A stretch of DNA of 5,763 bases from a bacterium ADurb.Bin374. Lineage in GTDB: Bacteria > Riflebacteria > Ozemobacteria > Ozemobacterales > Ozemobacteraceae. The position numbers were made by a program, and so were the translations under genes. Location: contig MWAR01000527.1 of assembly GCA_002068715.1 (NCBI GenBank), forward strand, positions 1-5,763. Direction: 5' to 3'. The notes beneath the pieces were generated by a model. It saw only the letters and a list, made by a program, of their open reading frames with translations. It was not told the origin of the DNA and did no database searches. This document shows positions 1 to 5,763 of this stretch, piece after piece (position 1 is the stretch's first letter; the number at the start of each line of letters is the position of its first letter).

Positions 1-1956
1 ACGGCGCTGGCCATCCAGAGCGTCGTGACGGGGCGGCTGATCCAGACCCTTGGTGTCAGCAGCGCCAACCTGTTCTACCCGGTTTCGACCCTGCTCGCCT
101 TCACGGGAACGGCGTTGTCCTACACGATACTCCCCGGCGTCTTCGCGCGTTTCAACCAGGAGGGGCTGCGTCGGGCAGTGTTTCACCCGGTCATCAGCCT
201 GTTCTACAATGCCATTCCGGCGAAACGGCGCGCCCGTTCGATCGCCTTCAACGAAGGCATCATGATCCCCCTCGGGACCATCGCGGCGGGCATCATGATC
301 ATGGCGATGCAGAGCCACCGCCAGGTGTTCCTGGCCGTTTCGATGGCACTCGCGGCGGTCTGGTCCATCCTGGCCTGGGGGCAACGCCAGGTCTACAGCC
401 GGAGCCTCATCGAGCTTTTGCGGCGGTCGCAGATCGAGAGTATCGCGGACGACGAGAAAGACCTCGGCACGCTCGACGGCCAGACCCAGTCTCTCGTCAT
501 CGAAGCCCTGAAGGATGACAACGACGAGGTCGCGGAACTCGCCGCCGACCTCCTGATCCGCTACGGGGCCGCGTCCGCACGGGCCGCGCTGCTTCGGCAG
601 GCCGTCGACGCACGGCCATCCCTTCTCATCATTCTTCTCGAAAAACTGGCGTCGTTTCCGGGGCCTGACACCAGGCAGTTCCTGCTCCGCTCTCTCTGCC
701 ACTCCAATGCGGAAGTCAGGCTTTCGGCGCTGAAAGCCCTCATCGTCTATCCCCATGACGACGAAATACGCACGCGCATCGCCGAGTTCCTCTCCGCCGC
801 CGACGTCCGCCATCGCACCACGGCCGCGGCAGGCATGGTCCGCGGCGGCGATCTCGGCCAGATGATGAATGCGCTTTCCGTCCTTCAGCAGATTCTCCAC
901 GAGAAAGACTCGGATATCGTCGCCCTCGGCATCCATTCGCTCGGCCTCACCCGCGACGAGCGGTTCTGGGTGAACCTCCGTCCCTTCCTGATCAGCGAAG
1001 ACCCCAAGCTCCGGCTTGCGGCAATGCGCTCGATGAATCTGATGGTCCAGGCGGGGGAGATCTACGAGCATCTCGACATCCTCCAGTCGCTGATCCGCGA
1101 CTCCGTCCGTGAGATCCGCACTCTTGCGATCCGGATCGTCGGCCGCGTGCGCGCAAGACAGAGCGTTCCGCTCCTGCTCGAAGCGCTTTCCGACTCGAGT
1201 CCACGCAACAGGCGCCTCGCCTTCGAAGCGCTGTCCGGCTGGGGCCCGGATATCCTCACGGACCTCCTGATGATCCTCGACGATCCGCAGGCCTCGATCC
1301 ATGCGCAGGAAAGCGCCGTAAGGCTGCTGAGATTCTCCCAGGATCTCTGCATCCAGGAACGTCTCGCCAGATTCGGATTCGCGCAGATCCGCACGATCTA
1401 CGAACTGAAGTGCGACGAGCTCACCGTCGTCGCAGAACTCTCAGCGGACGGCGGCGAATTCCTGCGCATGTCGTTGAACGAGCGCGCACAGGGCCTGCTG
1501 AAGCTGGTTCTCGCCCTCGTCGCCCCGGAAGAAAGCCGCGAGGCCCGGACGGTCTTTCGCGGGTTGTACTCCCCAAACCAGGAAATGATGAGCAACGCCA
1601 TCGAGGCCCTGCAATCGATGGGCGAGCGTACGCTGATCTACCATATCGTTCCCGTTCTCGAAGGCCTTCCGCTCGAGCAGATCGCCGAATACGGGCGGCG
1701 GACTTTCGGCATCGAGATGCGCACGGCGCGGATGGTGATCGGAAAGCATCTCGTCTCGATCGAGAAGAATCTGAAGGAAGCCGCGATCTATACCGTCGGC
1801 ATCACTGGAATCGCGGACCTCCAGCCGGCTCTGAAGAAAATCTTGAACGCCGATGCCGGCAAGTCCTCGATCGCCACAGTCTGCGCGTGGAGTATCGCGA
1901 AGCTCGCGGACGGCATGACATGTTCGGAAATCCCCGGGCCGGGTACGGCGCGATGA
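1..1956 (+). CDS. Npt/MFS-like membrane protein with long C-terminal HEAT-repeat region (5' partial)
   Basis: The frame is open from base 1, so the gene begins upstream; the GTG at 25 is only an internal codon. 651 residues are visible. Residues are numbered from the first codon of the window. Hydrophobic segments lie near 19-44, 85-104 and 109-126. Between them is a stretch resembling the last helices of ATP:ADP antiporters (Npt/Tlc, MFS-like fold): a xxFxP motif, then Y-x-x-I-P, a basic cluster (KRRAR) and PLGT-x-x-AG. From about 158 to 460 there are roughly eight alpha-helical HEAT-type repeats, recognisable by recurring D/S-x-E-V-R-x-x-A-x-x-A-L patterns. The rest, to 651, is also helical but less clearly repetitive. 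HEAT arrays usually bind proteins, so I infer an inner-membrane protein with a large cytoplasmic scaffold. Residues that mark true nucleotide translocases in this stretch (DPTKE, RLGKSGG) are replaced, so nucleotide exchange is doubtful and the substrate is unknown. It lies 13 bases before a cyclic-nucleotide-binding gene, which suggests a shared function. Confidence 0.8.
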   Translation, partial: TALAIQSVVTGRLIQTLGVSSANLFYPVSTLLAFTGTALSYTILPGVFARFNQEGLRRAVFHPVISLFYNAIPAKRRARSIAFNEGIMIPLGTIAAGIMIMAMQSHRQVFLAVSMALAAVWSILAWGQRQVYSRSLIELLRRSQIESIADDEKDLGTLDGQTQSLVIEALKDDNDEVAELAADLLIRYGAASARAALLRQAVDARPSLLIILLEKLASFPGPDTRQFLLRSLCHSNAEVRLSALKALIVYPHDDEIRTRIAEFLSAADVRHRTTAAAGMVRGGDLGQMMNALSVLQQILHEKDSDIVALGIHSLGLTRDERFWVNLRPFLISEDPKLRLAAMRSMNLMVQAGEIYEHLDILQSLIRDSVREIRTLAIRIVGRVRARQSVPLLLEALSDSSPRNRRLAFEALSGWGPDILTDLLMILDDPQASIHAQESAVRLLRFSQDLCIQERLARFGFAQIRTIYELKCDELTVVAELSADGGEFLRMSLNERAQGLLKLVLALVAPEESREARTVFRGLYSPNQEMMSNAIEALQSMGERTLIYHIVPVLEGLPLEQIAEYGRRTFGIEMRTARMVIGKHLVSIEKNLKEAAIYTVGITGIADLQPALKKILNADAGKSSIATVCAWSIAKLADGMTCSEIPGPGTAR

Positions 1957-1957
1957 C

Positions 1958-1962
1958 AGGTG
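1958..1962 (+). promoter_or_regulatory. Ribosome binding site for the cNMP-binding gene
   Basis: AGGTG lies 7 bases before the ATG at 1970, in the 13-base gap after the stop of the HEAT-repeat gene. It is a one-mismatch version of AGGAG and supports the chosen start. The first codons of the gene are A/T-rich, including a run of six A and then five T, unlike the surrounding DNA. This would keep the start region unstructured. Confidence 0.6.
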
Positions 1963-1969
1963 CAGACAC

Positions 1970-2839
1970 ATGATCACGATTGAAAAAATTCTGTTTTTGA
2001 AACGCATTTCGATCTTCCGGAGCCTGAACAGCCAGGAGCTCCGCATGATCGCCGAGGTGGTCAGCGAGGAAGAATTCGCGGCCGGGGAAGTCCTGTTCCA
2101 GGAAGGACGGTCCGGCGACTGCATGTATCTCGTGGTTGAGGGCAGGGTCGCCATTTACACCGGCACCCCTCCGCAGACGAAAACGCTTGCCGTATTCGAA
2201 ACGGGCGACTTTTTCGGGGAAATGGGCCTCTACGACGACAAACCCCGCGCCGCCTCCGCGATGGCCCGCGATACCGCGCGGCTGTTGGTGCTCAGGAAAA
2301 ATGATTTCTGCGAACTGATCTCGGAATACCCCGAGGTCGCCCTTGGCATCATGAAGGAGCTGAATCAGCGCCTCCGCGACACGAACCTCAAGCTGCGCTC
2401 CTTCGAAGGGCAGATTCTCGACAAGACGACAAAACTATACTCTAGAGAATATTTCACGGAGTGCATGGCAACCGAGTTCCTGAAGGCGAAAAAGGAAGTG
2501 GTCGGCCTGTCGTTCATCGTCGCGAAATGTTCCGCCTCGGGTGAGGAAGTGTATCTCGAACAGCTTCTCGGCGAAATCGGCAGGGCGTTCAGCCTGCATC
2601 AGCGGCCGACGGACCTGTCGGCACGGCTCGGAAGCGCAAAGGTCGTGGTCATGCTGTGCGAGGCGAACCGCGACGGTGCGGCCGCCTTTCTGCGGAGGGT
2701 CCGCAGGGACATCGACAAGTTCATCGTCGAGTTCCGAGAGTCGCGGGGAAGTGAAGCGGAGATCGTGTTTTTCACGTTCGTGTTTCCCGAGGATTCGCAG
2801 GAACGGGAAGCCATGATCGCGCTGCTCGACCAATGCTGA
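1970..2839 (+). CDS. Cyclic nucleotide-binding domain fused to a degenerate GGDEF domain (possible dual second-messenger sensor)
   Basis: 289 residues, soluble, with no signal peptide or membrane segment. Residues 5-120 are a Crp/PKA-type cyclic-nucleotide-binding beta-roll. Its phosphate-binding cassette at 81-95 is intact, with F82-G83-E84 (ribose contact) and P92-R93-A94-A95 (R93 would bind the phosphate). No helix-turn-helix follows, so it is not a Crp-type DNA-binding regulator. A helical linker (about 120-150) leads to a GGDEF-like domain that opens with D-K-T-T-K-L-Y-S-R-E-Y-F (151-162; compare D-x-L-T-G-L-Y-N-R-R-Y-F). The metal-binding DxD position reads A185-K-C, and the GGDEF motif reads G221-S-A-K-V225, so cyclase activity should be lost. 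R212-P-T-D215 sits exactly five residues before the GGDEF position, matching the c-di-GMP inhibitory site RxxD. The domain ends early, near where the final helix normally starts. I infer a sensor that binds cAMP or cGMP and perhaps c-di-GMP, and that signals to a neighbouring membrane protein. The cNMP domain call is firm; the partner is unknown. Confidence 0.9.
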   Translation: MITIEKILFLKRISIFRSLNSQELRMIAEVVSEEEFAAGEVLFQEGRSGDCMYLVVEGRVAIYTGTPPQTKTLAVFETGDFFGEMGLYDDKPRAASAMARDTARLLVLRKNDFCELISEYPEVALGIMKELNQRLRDTNLKLRSFEGQILDKTTKLYSREYFTECMATEFLKAKKEVVGLSFIVAKCSASGEEVYLEQLLGEIGRAFSLHQRPTDLSARLGSAKVVVMLCEANRDGAAAFLRRVRRDIDKFIVEFRESRGSEAEIVFFTFVFPEDSQEREAMIALLDQC

Positions 2840-4872
2840 ATACAGCCTCTTCGCCGCGTCTCGGCGCGGCCCTCGTCGTATTCGCCGCCGGGCTTGCCCT
2901 CTATCTTCCGACGCTCCAGCCGGGCATCGGGTGGTACAACGCTCCAGAACTTGTCTGCGCGGCGCTCACGCTCGATGTTCCGCATTCTCCAGGATACCCC
3001 CTGTTCACCCGGCTCGCCTCGGCGGCCATCGGGCTGGTTCCGTGGGGCGATCCCGCCTGGCGCGTCAACCTGCTCTCCGCCGTTCTCGGCGCGGCGGCGG
3101 CCGGCGCGTGGGCGGCATGGCTCGCGGGGTGGGGGATCCGCCGGAGCATCGCCGCATGCGCAGGCATCTGGCTGCTCGTCGTTCCCACCTTCTGGGAACA
3201 GGCCACATCGTCGGAAGTATACACCCTAGAATGTTTCATCCTCGCTTCGTTCATGCTCGTCGCCCAGTCGGCACGCGAGGGCCGCGTCGGCTTCGGGAAA
3301 AGCCTGGCGGCGGGGCTCCTTCTCGCGGCAGGCATCGGCCACAGGCCGACGTTTGCCCTCCTTGCCGCGGCCGCCCTCTTCACGCTTCGCGATACAGACC
3401 TGAAATCGCGCGTCGATGCATCGTCGGCCGTGGCGTTCGTCTGCGGGCTCCTGGTCGGCGCCTTGCCGACTCTCGACCTCTTCGTCCGGCTGCAGAACGA
3501 AAACCGCGTTCTTATCGATCCGATGATCGGCCGCGGTCTCGACGGATTCTGGAGGTTCTTTTCCGGCGCGCAGTACCGGAACGCGATCGGTGTCTTCGGA
3601 GCGGCCGAGCTTCTCGAGCGCTTCGGAGGCTGGTTGTCCGTCGTCTCCGGCGGCGGCGTCTGGATGACGGTTCTTGCCGCGGCGGCCGTTCTCGTGAAAC
3701 GTCCTGACTGGCGTATCGTTGGGCCCTGTCTGTGGATGACGGCGGTCAATACGGGGTTCGTGCTCAACTACAACGCTTTCGAGGTCCATACGATGCTCCT
3801 GCCCACGTTGATGGCGATAGGTGGGCTGGGAGCAGCCACCCTCGCGCGATCGCAGGGTGAAAAGGCATTCCCGGCGCTTCTGGCCGTGACGATTGCGACC
3901 GCTTTGGCCGTTCCCATCGCGGCATCGCGGATCGAAGCCCGTTCGCGAGACTCCGAGATCGTCACGAGACGGATTGCGGCGCTCGTTCCAGACCATGCCG
4001 TGCTGATGATGAACAACGACATCGAGTTCCGGCCGTTGTATTATCTCCGCCTTACAAGGAAGTTCAGACCTGATCTCGGGATACGCCTCGTCGACGCGCT
4101 GACGGCTTCTGACGCGGTCGAACTCGAATCGGAGGCATCTCGGGGAGCTCTTTTCGGTTCCCTAGTTTACCCCGCCAGCTCCGCCATGGTGCTTGGTGAA
4201 CGATACATGGTCGAACCCTGGGGGTATCTCTGGCGGATCAGAAAGCCCTCTCCGGCCGATTTCGCCGAAACGATGCCCCCGGAGTGGCGTCGCGTCGATA
4301 TCTGTTCGGGCACATCGCTCGCGGTCGATCCGGACGTGCAGATCGTACCGCTTGGAGGCCAGGCGGGAAGGATTGCCTCGAACACCCTGCTTCCGGGCGA
4401 TGTCATCGTGTACCGCTATCTTATGCCGATCCGTGCAGACTTCAATCCATGCCTGCTGAAGACCGAACTCGTCGATGACGAGGGGAGAGGCTACGAAGAT
4501 TCCGGCGTGAAAACGGGGCACGACATTCACTTCCTTTTCATCGGGAAAGGCGTGATTCAGAGCGGATATGACCGCCCGTATGCCCTCGTTCAGCGAACGA
4601 TTGTCGTGCCTGAACTGATCCGGGGCACGAGCGTCCGGCTTACGATGTGCACCGTAGGCATCGGGAATACGCCGCTCGAAAAATGGGTGACGGACGTATT
4701 GCCTGGGGCTCATCCACTGAATCCTGAAGGCGCGACCGAACTGTTCAGGCTGAGGCACGGAATGGGCGGCAAACCCCTGTTTCACGCCCGAAGAGAAGGC
4801 GGCATCGATTCTGCACCGTCCTCCGGGAGGATCGTTGCCGCGGAATTTACCGCTCCCCCAAACATTCCTTGA
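2833..4872 (+). CDS. DUF2723 (TMEM260-like) polytopic membrane protein, probable GT-C glycosyltransferase
   Basis: 679 residues. The ATG overlaps the end of the previous gene by 7 bases and has no good Shine-Dalgarno sequence, so translation is probably coupled. The N-terminal third matches DUF2723: a first membrane helix (about 11-28), then P-T-L-Q-P-G-I-G-W, an E-L pair, the hallmark H51-S-P-G-Y-P56 loop, and W-G-D-P-A-W-R-V-N-L-L-S (71-82). About ten hydrophobic segments are visible up to residue 366. P-D-H-A-V-L...N-D (386-396), Y-Y-L (403-405) and R-P-D-L (412-415) also recur in this family. Residues about 490-650 form a non-membrane, probably beta-rich region with P-G-D-V-I-V-Y-R-Y (521-529), likely outside the cytoplasm. 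Characterised relatives (TMEM260 in animals) transfer mannose to proteins; bacterial members are mostly uncharacterised and presumed to use polyprenyl-linked sugars. The usual Asp of the D-S-G-E-L motif is Asn36 here (N-A-P-E-L), which may matter for activity. Donor and acceptor are not known. Confidence 0.85.
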   Translation: MLNTASSPRLGAALVVFAAGLALYLPTLQPGIGWYNAPELVCAALTLDVPHSPGYPLFTRLASAAIGLVPWGDPAWRVNLLSAVLGAAAAGAWAAWLAGWGIRRSIAACAGIWLLVVPTFWEQATSSEVYTLECFILASFMLVAQSAREGRVGFGKSLAAGLLLAAGIGHRPTFALLAAAALFTLRDTDLKSRVDASSAVAFVCGLLVGALPTLDLFVRLQNENRVLIDPMIGRGLDGFWRFFSGAQYRNAIGVFGAAELLERFGGWLSVVSGGGVWMTVLAAAAVLVKRPDWRIVGPCLWMTAVNTGFVLNYNAFEVHTMLLPTLMAIGGLGAATLARSQGEKAFPALLAVTIATALAVPIAASRIEARSRDSEIVTRRIAALVPDHAVLMMNNDIEFRPLYYLRLTRKFRPDLGIRLVDALTASDAVELESEASRGALFGSLVYPASSAMVLGERYMVEPWGYLWRIRKPSPADFAETMPPEWRRVDICSGTSLAVDPDVQIVPLGGQAGRIASNTLLPGDVIVYRYLMPIRADFNPCLLKTELVDDEGRGYEDSGVKTGHDIHFLFIGKGVIQSGYDRPYALVQRTIVVPELIRGTSVRLTMCTVGIGNTPLEKWVTDVLPGAHPLNPEGATELFRLRHGMGGKPLFHARREGGIDSAPSSGRIVAAEFTAPPNIP

Positions 4873-4897
4873 TTTCCCCTATCTCTCCGACTATAAT
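4869..4897 (+). promoter_or_regulatory. Sigma70-type promoter for glyS
   Basis: TTGATT (-35, 4869-4874; 4 of 6 consensus) and TATAAT (-10, 4892-4897; perfect) are separated by 17 bases, the optimal spacing. Transcription would start near 4904, giving a leader of about 30 bases before the TTG start at 4934. The -35 box contains the TGA stop (4870-4872) of the upstream gene, so glyS can be transcribed separately from the membrane-protein operon. The local A/T content is higher than in the surrounding DNA. This is judged by eye only; the start site is unmapped. Confidence 0.7.
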
Positions 4898-4933
4898 GCA
4901 ACAGCCTCGAATCTCATTATCCGGGGAGTCCTT
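4873..4933 (+). other. Short intergenic leader before glyS, no terminator seen
   Basis: These 61 bases separate the DUF2723 stop codon from the glyS start. They carry most of the promoter and the ribosome binding site. I see no GC-rich hairpin followed by a T run, so read-through from the upstream operon into glyS remains possible. There is no T-box-like structure: the expected leader is only about 30 bases, far too short for a glycine T-box. Confidence 0.5.
4923..4928 (+). promoter_or_regulatory. Ribosome binding site deciding the TTG start of glyS
   Basis: GGGGAG ends 5 bases before the TTG at 4934. No ATG or GTG in the glyS frame lies between the upstream stop of gene 3 and this point, and the family homology (F-L-L-E-x-G) begins four residues after the TTG. 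The site therefore supports a rare TTG start. The ATG at 4896 is in another frame and inside the -10 region. Confidence 0.7.
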
Positions 4934-5763
4934 TTGCCACACGCATTTCTGCTGGAAGCAGGGTTCTGGGGGTTGCCATACGGGGCGCTGTCACGCGATC
5001 TCCGCGATGTTCCCGCGACCGTGCTGTCCGTTTTCACCCGCGAACGTATCCAGGCTGGCCGCGCCAGGATCTGGATAAGCGCGCATCGCGTCGGCATCCT
5101 CATCGACGGCATTCCCGAAACCCAAACTGACCAGATGACCGAAATCCGCGGCCCGAAAGCTTCGGTCGCCTACGATTTCAACAGGCTTCCCACCCCCGCC
5201 GCCAGGGGCTTCGCCTCTGCCCAGGGCGTCGAACTGAAAGACCTCGTGATTCGCGACGTCGATGGGGAAAAGTTCTTGTTCGCCCGCCGCGGGGAAAAGG
5301 GCAGGGCGTCCCTCGACCTCATCCCGAAGCTCATCCCCGCGATCCTGGCGGCCCTTCCCTGGACGGGCAGACCCTGGAACGATGACACGGTCTTCCCGCA
5401 GCCTCCGGCCTATATCTGCGCTCTCGCCAATGACCGGATCGTCTCCTGCTCGATCGACGGCGTGACCTCTGGACGCGACACCGGCCTGCTGGAAGGCGGA
5501 GTATTCCGCAAGATCAGCGTTCCGTCGGCGGTCGAGTATCCCGGCATCATGTCGGGGCTTGGACTGACCCAGCTACCGTCCGACCGGCAGAAACTCATGG
5601 AGTCGCATTTCCAGTCGATCGTCGAATCCGGCTCGACGGTGAGGAAGGAGCCGCGCATTCTTGACCGTATCGCGTTCGAAGTCGAGCGGCCCCAGCCCGT
5701 CGTCATCAACCTCATGGACGACGCCTGGATCGAACTGCCGGACCCGGTCTACATGCAGATTCT
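4934..5763 (+). CDS. glyS: Glycine--tRNA ligase beta subunit (3' partial), divergent
   Basis: 276 whole codons are visible and the frame runs off the window; the full family length is near 690 residues. GlyS is the beta subunit of the bacterial alpha2/beta2 glycyl-tRNA synthetase. It contributes mainly tRNA recognition, while GlyQ carries the aminoacylation site. Matches to the family in order: F-L-L-E-x-G...L-P-x-x-A-L at the N-terminus; R-G-P-K then Y-D and P-T-P-A-A-R-G-F-A; G-E-K-F-L-F-A-R then K-G; L-I-P-x-I-L-A-A-L-P; a degenerate R-P-W...F-x-Q-P segment; S-G-R-D-T; and E-V-E-R-P then I-E-L-P near the window end. Several signature positions differ: F-W-G-L-P for the usual T-E-E-L-P, A-H-R for P-R-R, and no G-H-R-F after S-G-R. 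The start is TTG, with GGGGAG 5 bases upstream. glyQ, normally just upstream, is absent from the window. It is most likely a diverged but working GlyS; a paralogue with another role is the alternative. Confidence 0.85.
   Translation, partial: MPHAFLLEAGFWGLPYGALSRDLRDVPATVLSVFTRERIQAGRARIWISAHRVGILIDGIPETQTDQMTEIRGPKASVAYDFNRLPTPAARGFASAQGVELKDLVIRDVDGEKFLFARRGEKGRASLDLIPKLIPAILAALPWTGRPWNDDTVFPQPPAYICALANDRIVSCSIDGVTSGRDTGLLEGGVFRKISVPSAVEYPGIMSGLGLTQLPSDRQKLMESHFQSIVESGSTVRKEPRILDRIAFEVERPQPVVINLMDDAWIELPDPVYMQI

Noticed and set aside
25..27. GTG as a start for the first gene
   Set aside because: The frame stays open to base 1, and the family fold requires many more upstream membrane helices, so this is an internal valine codon.
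1410..1973. 187-codon plus-strand frame inside the HEAT-repeat gene
   Set aside because: Arg-rich, low-complexity out-of-frame translation of a real gene. No ribosome binding site or homology was recognised.
1983..1998. A-run/T-run inverted repeat (AAAAA-loop-TTTTT) at the start of the cNMP gene
   Set aside because: It has no GC stem and sits within the first coding codons. It is more likely A/T bias for translation initiation than a terminator.
1441..2154. 237-codon open frame on the minus strand
   Set aside because: It lies opposite the 3' end of the HEAT gene and the start of the cNMP gene, both with clear homology. Its translation has no recognisable domain, and such frames are common opposite GC-rich genes.
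2436..2441. TATACT, a -10-like hexamer inside the cNMP/GGDEF gene
   Set aside because: No recognisable -35 box at 16-18 bases upstream, and no gene start close downstream.
2901..3996. Long minus-strand open frames (288 and 256 codons)
   Set aside because: Both are antisense to the well-supported DUF2723 gene. Their composition is rich in Arg, Pro, Ala and Ser, typical of shadow frames, and they lack motifs.
4869..5078. 69-codon plus-strand frame between DUF2723 and glyS
   Set aside because: It overlaps the promoter and the glyS start in a different frame and shows no family resemblance, while the glyS frame is strongly supported.

Overview
The window is GC-rich bacterial DNA (about 60% GC by eye). 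It holds four genes, all on the + strand and tightly packed, with only about 75 bases outside coding sequence. A glycyl-tRNA synthetase beta subunit gene (bacterial alpha2/beta2 type) at the right edge shows that the host is a bacterium. I cannot name the phylum. The membrane/HEAT protein, cNMP-sensor and DUF2723 gene set, together with an unusually divergent GlyS, fits a deep-branching or poorly sampled Gram-negative lineage, but that is only a guess.

Layout: (1) 1-1956, the 3' part of a gene for a membrane protein. It has the C-terminal helices of an MFS/ATP:ADP-antiporter (Npt/Tlc)-like fold, followed by a long HEAT-repeat region. (2) 1970-2839, a 289-residue soluble protein with an N-terminal cyclic-nucleotide-binding domain whose phosphate-binding cassette is intact, fused to a degenerate GGDEF domain. 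That domain has lost its catalytic residues but keeps an RxxD inhibitory-site motif at the canonical spacing. (3) 2833-4872, a 679-residue polytopic DUF2723 (TMEM260-like, GT-C superfamily) protein with a C-terminal soluble region. (4) 4934 to the window end, the 5' part of glyS. It starts at TTG behind a good Shine-Dalgarno sequence and its own sigma70-type promoter, whose -35 box overlaps the stop codon of gene 3.

Genes 1-3 look like one transcription unit: a 13-base gap between 1 and 2, a 7-base overlap between 2 and 3, and no internal terminator. The most interesting reading is a nucleotide-second-messenger sensor (cNMP and possibly c-di-GMP) encoded between, and co-translated with, two large membrane proteins, one a transporter-like HEAT protein and one a probable lipid-linked-sugar glycosyltransferase. 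In related families the transporter, HEAT and cNMP-binding parts are often one polypeptide; here the sensor is a separate gene. glyS appears to be an independent housekeeping unit. No RNA genes, mobile elements, CRISPR arrays or clear terminators were seen.
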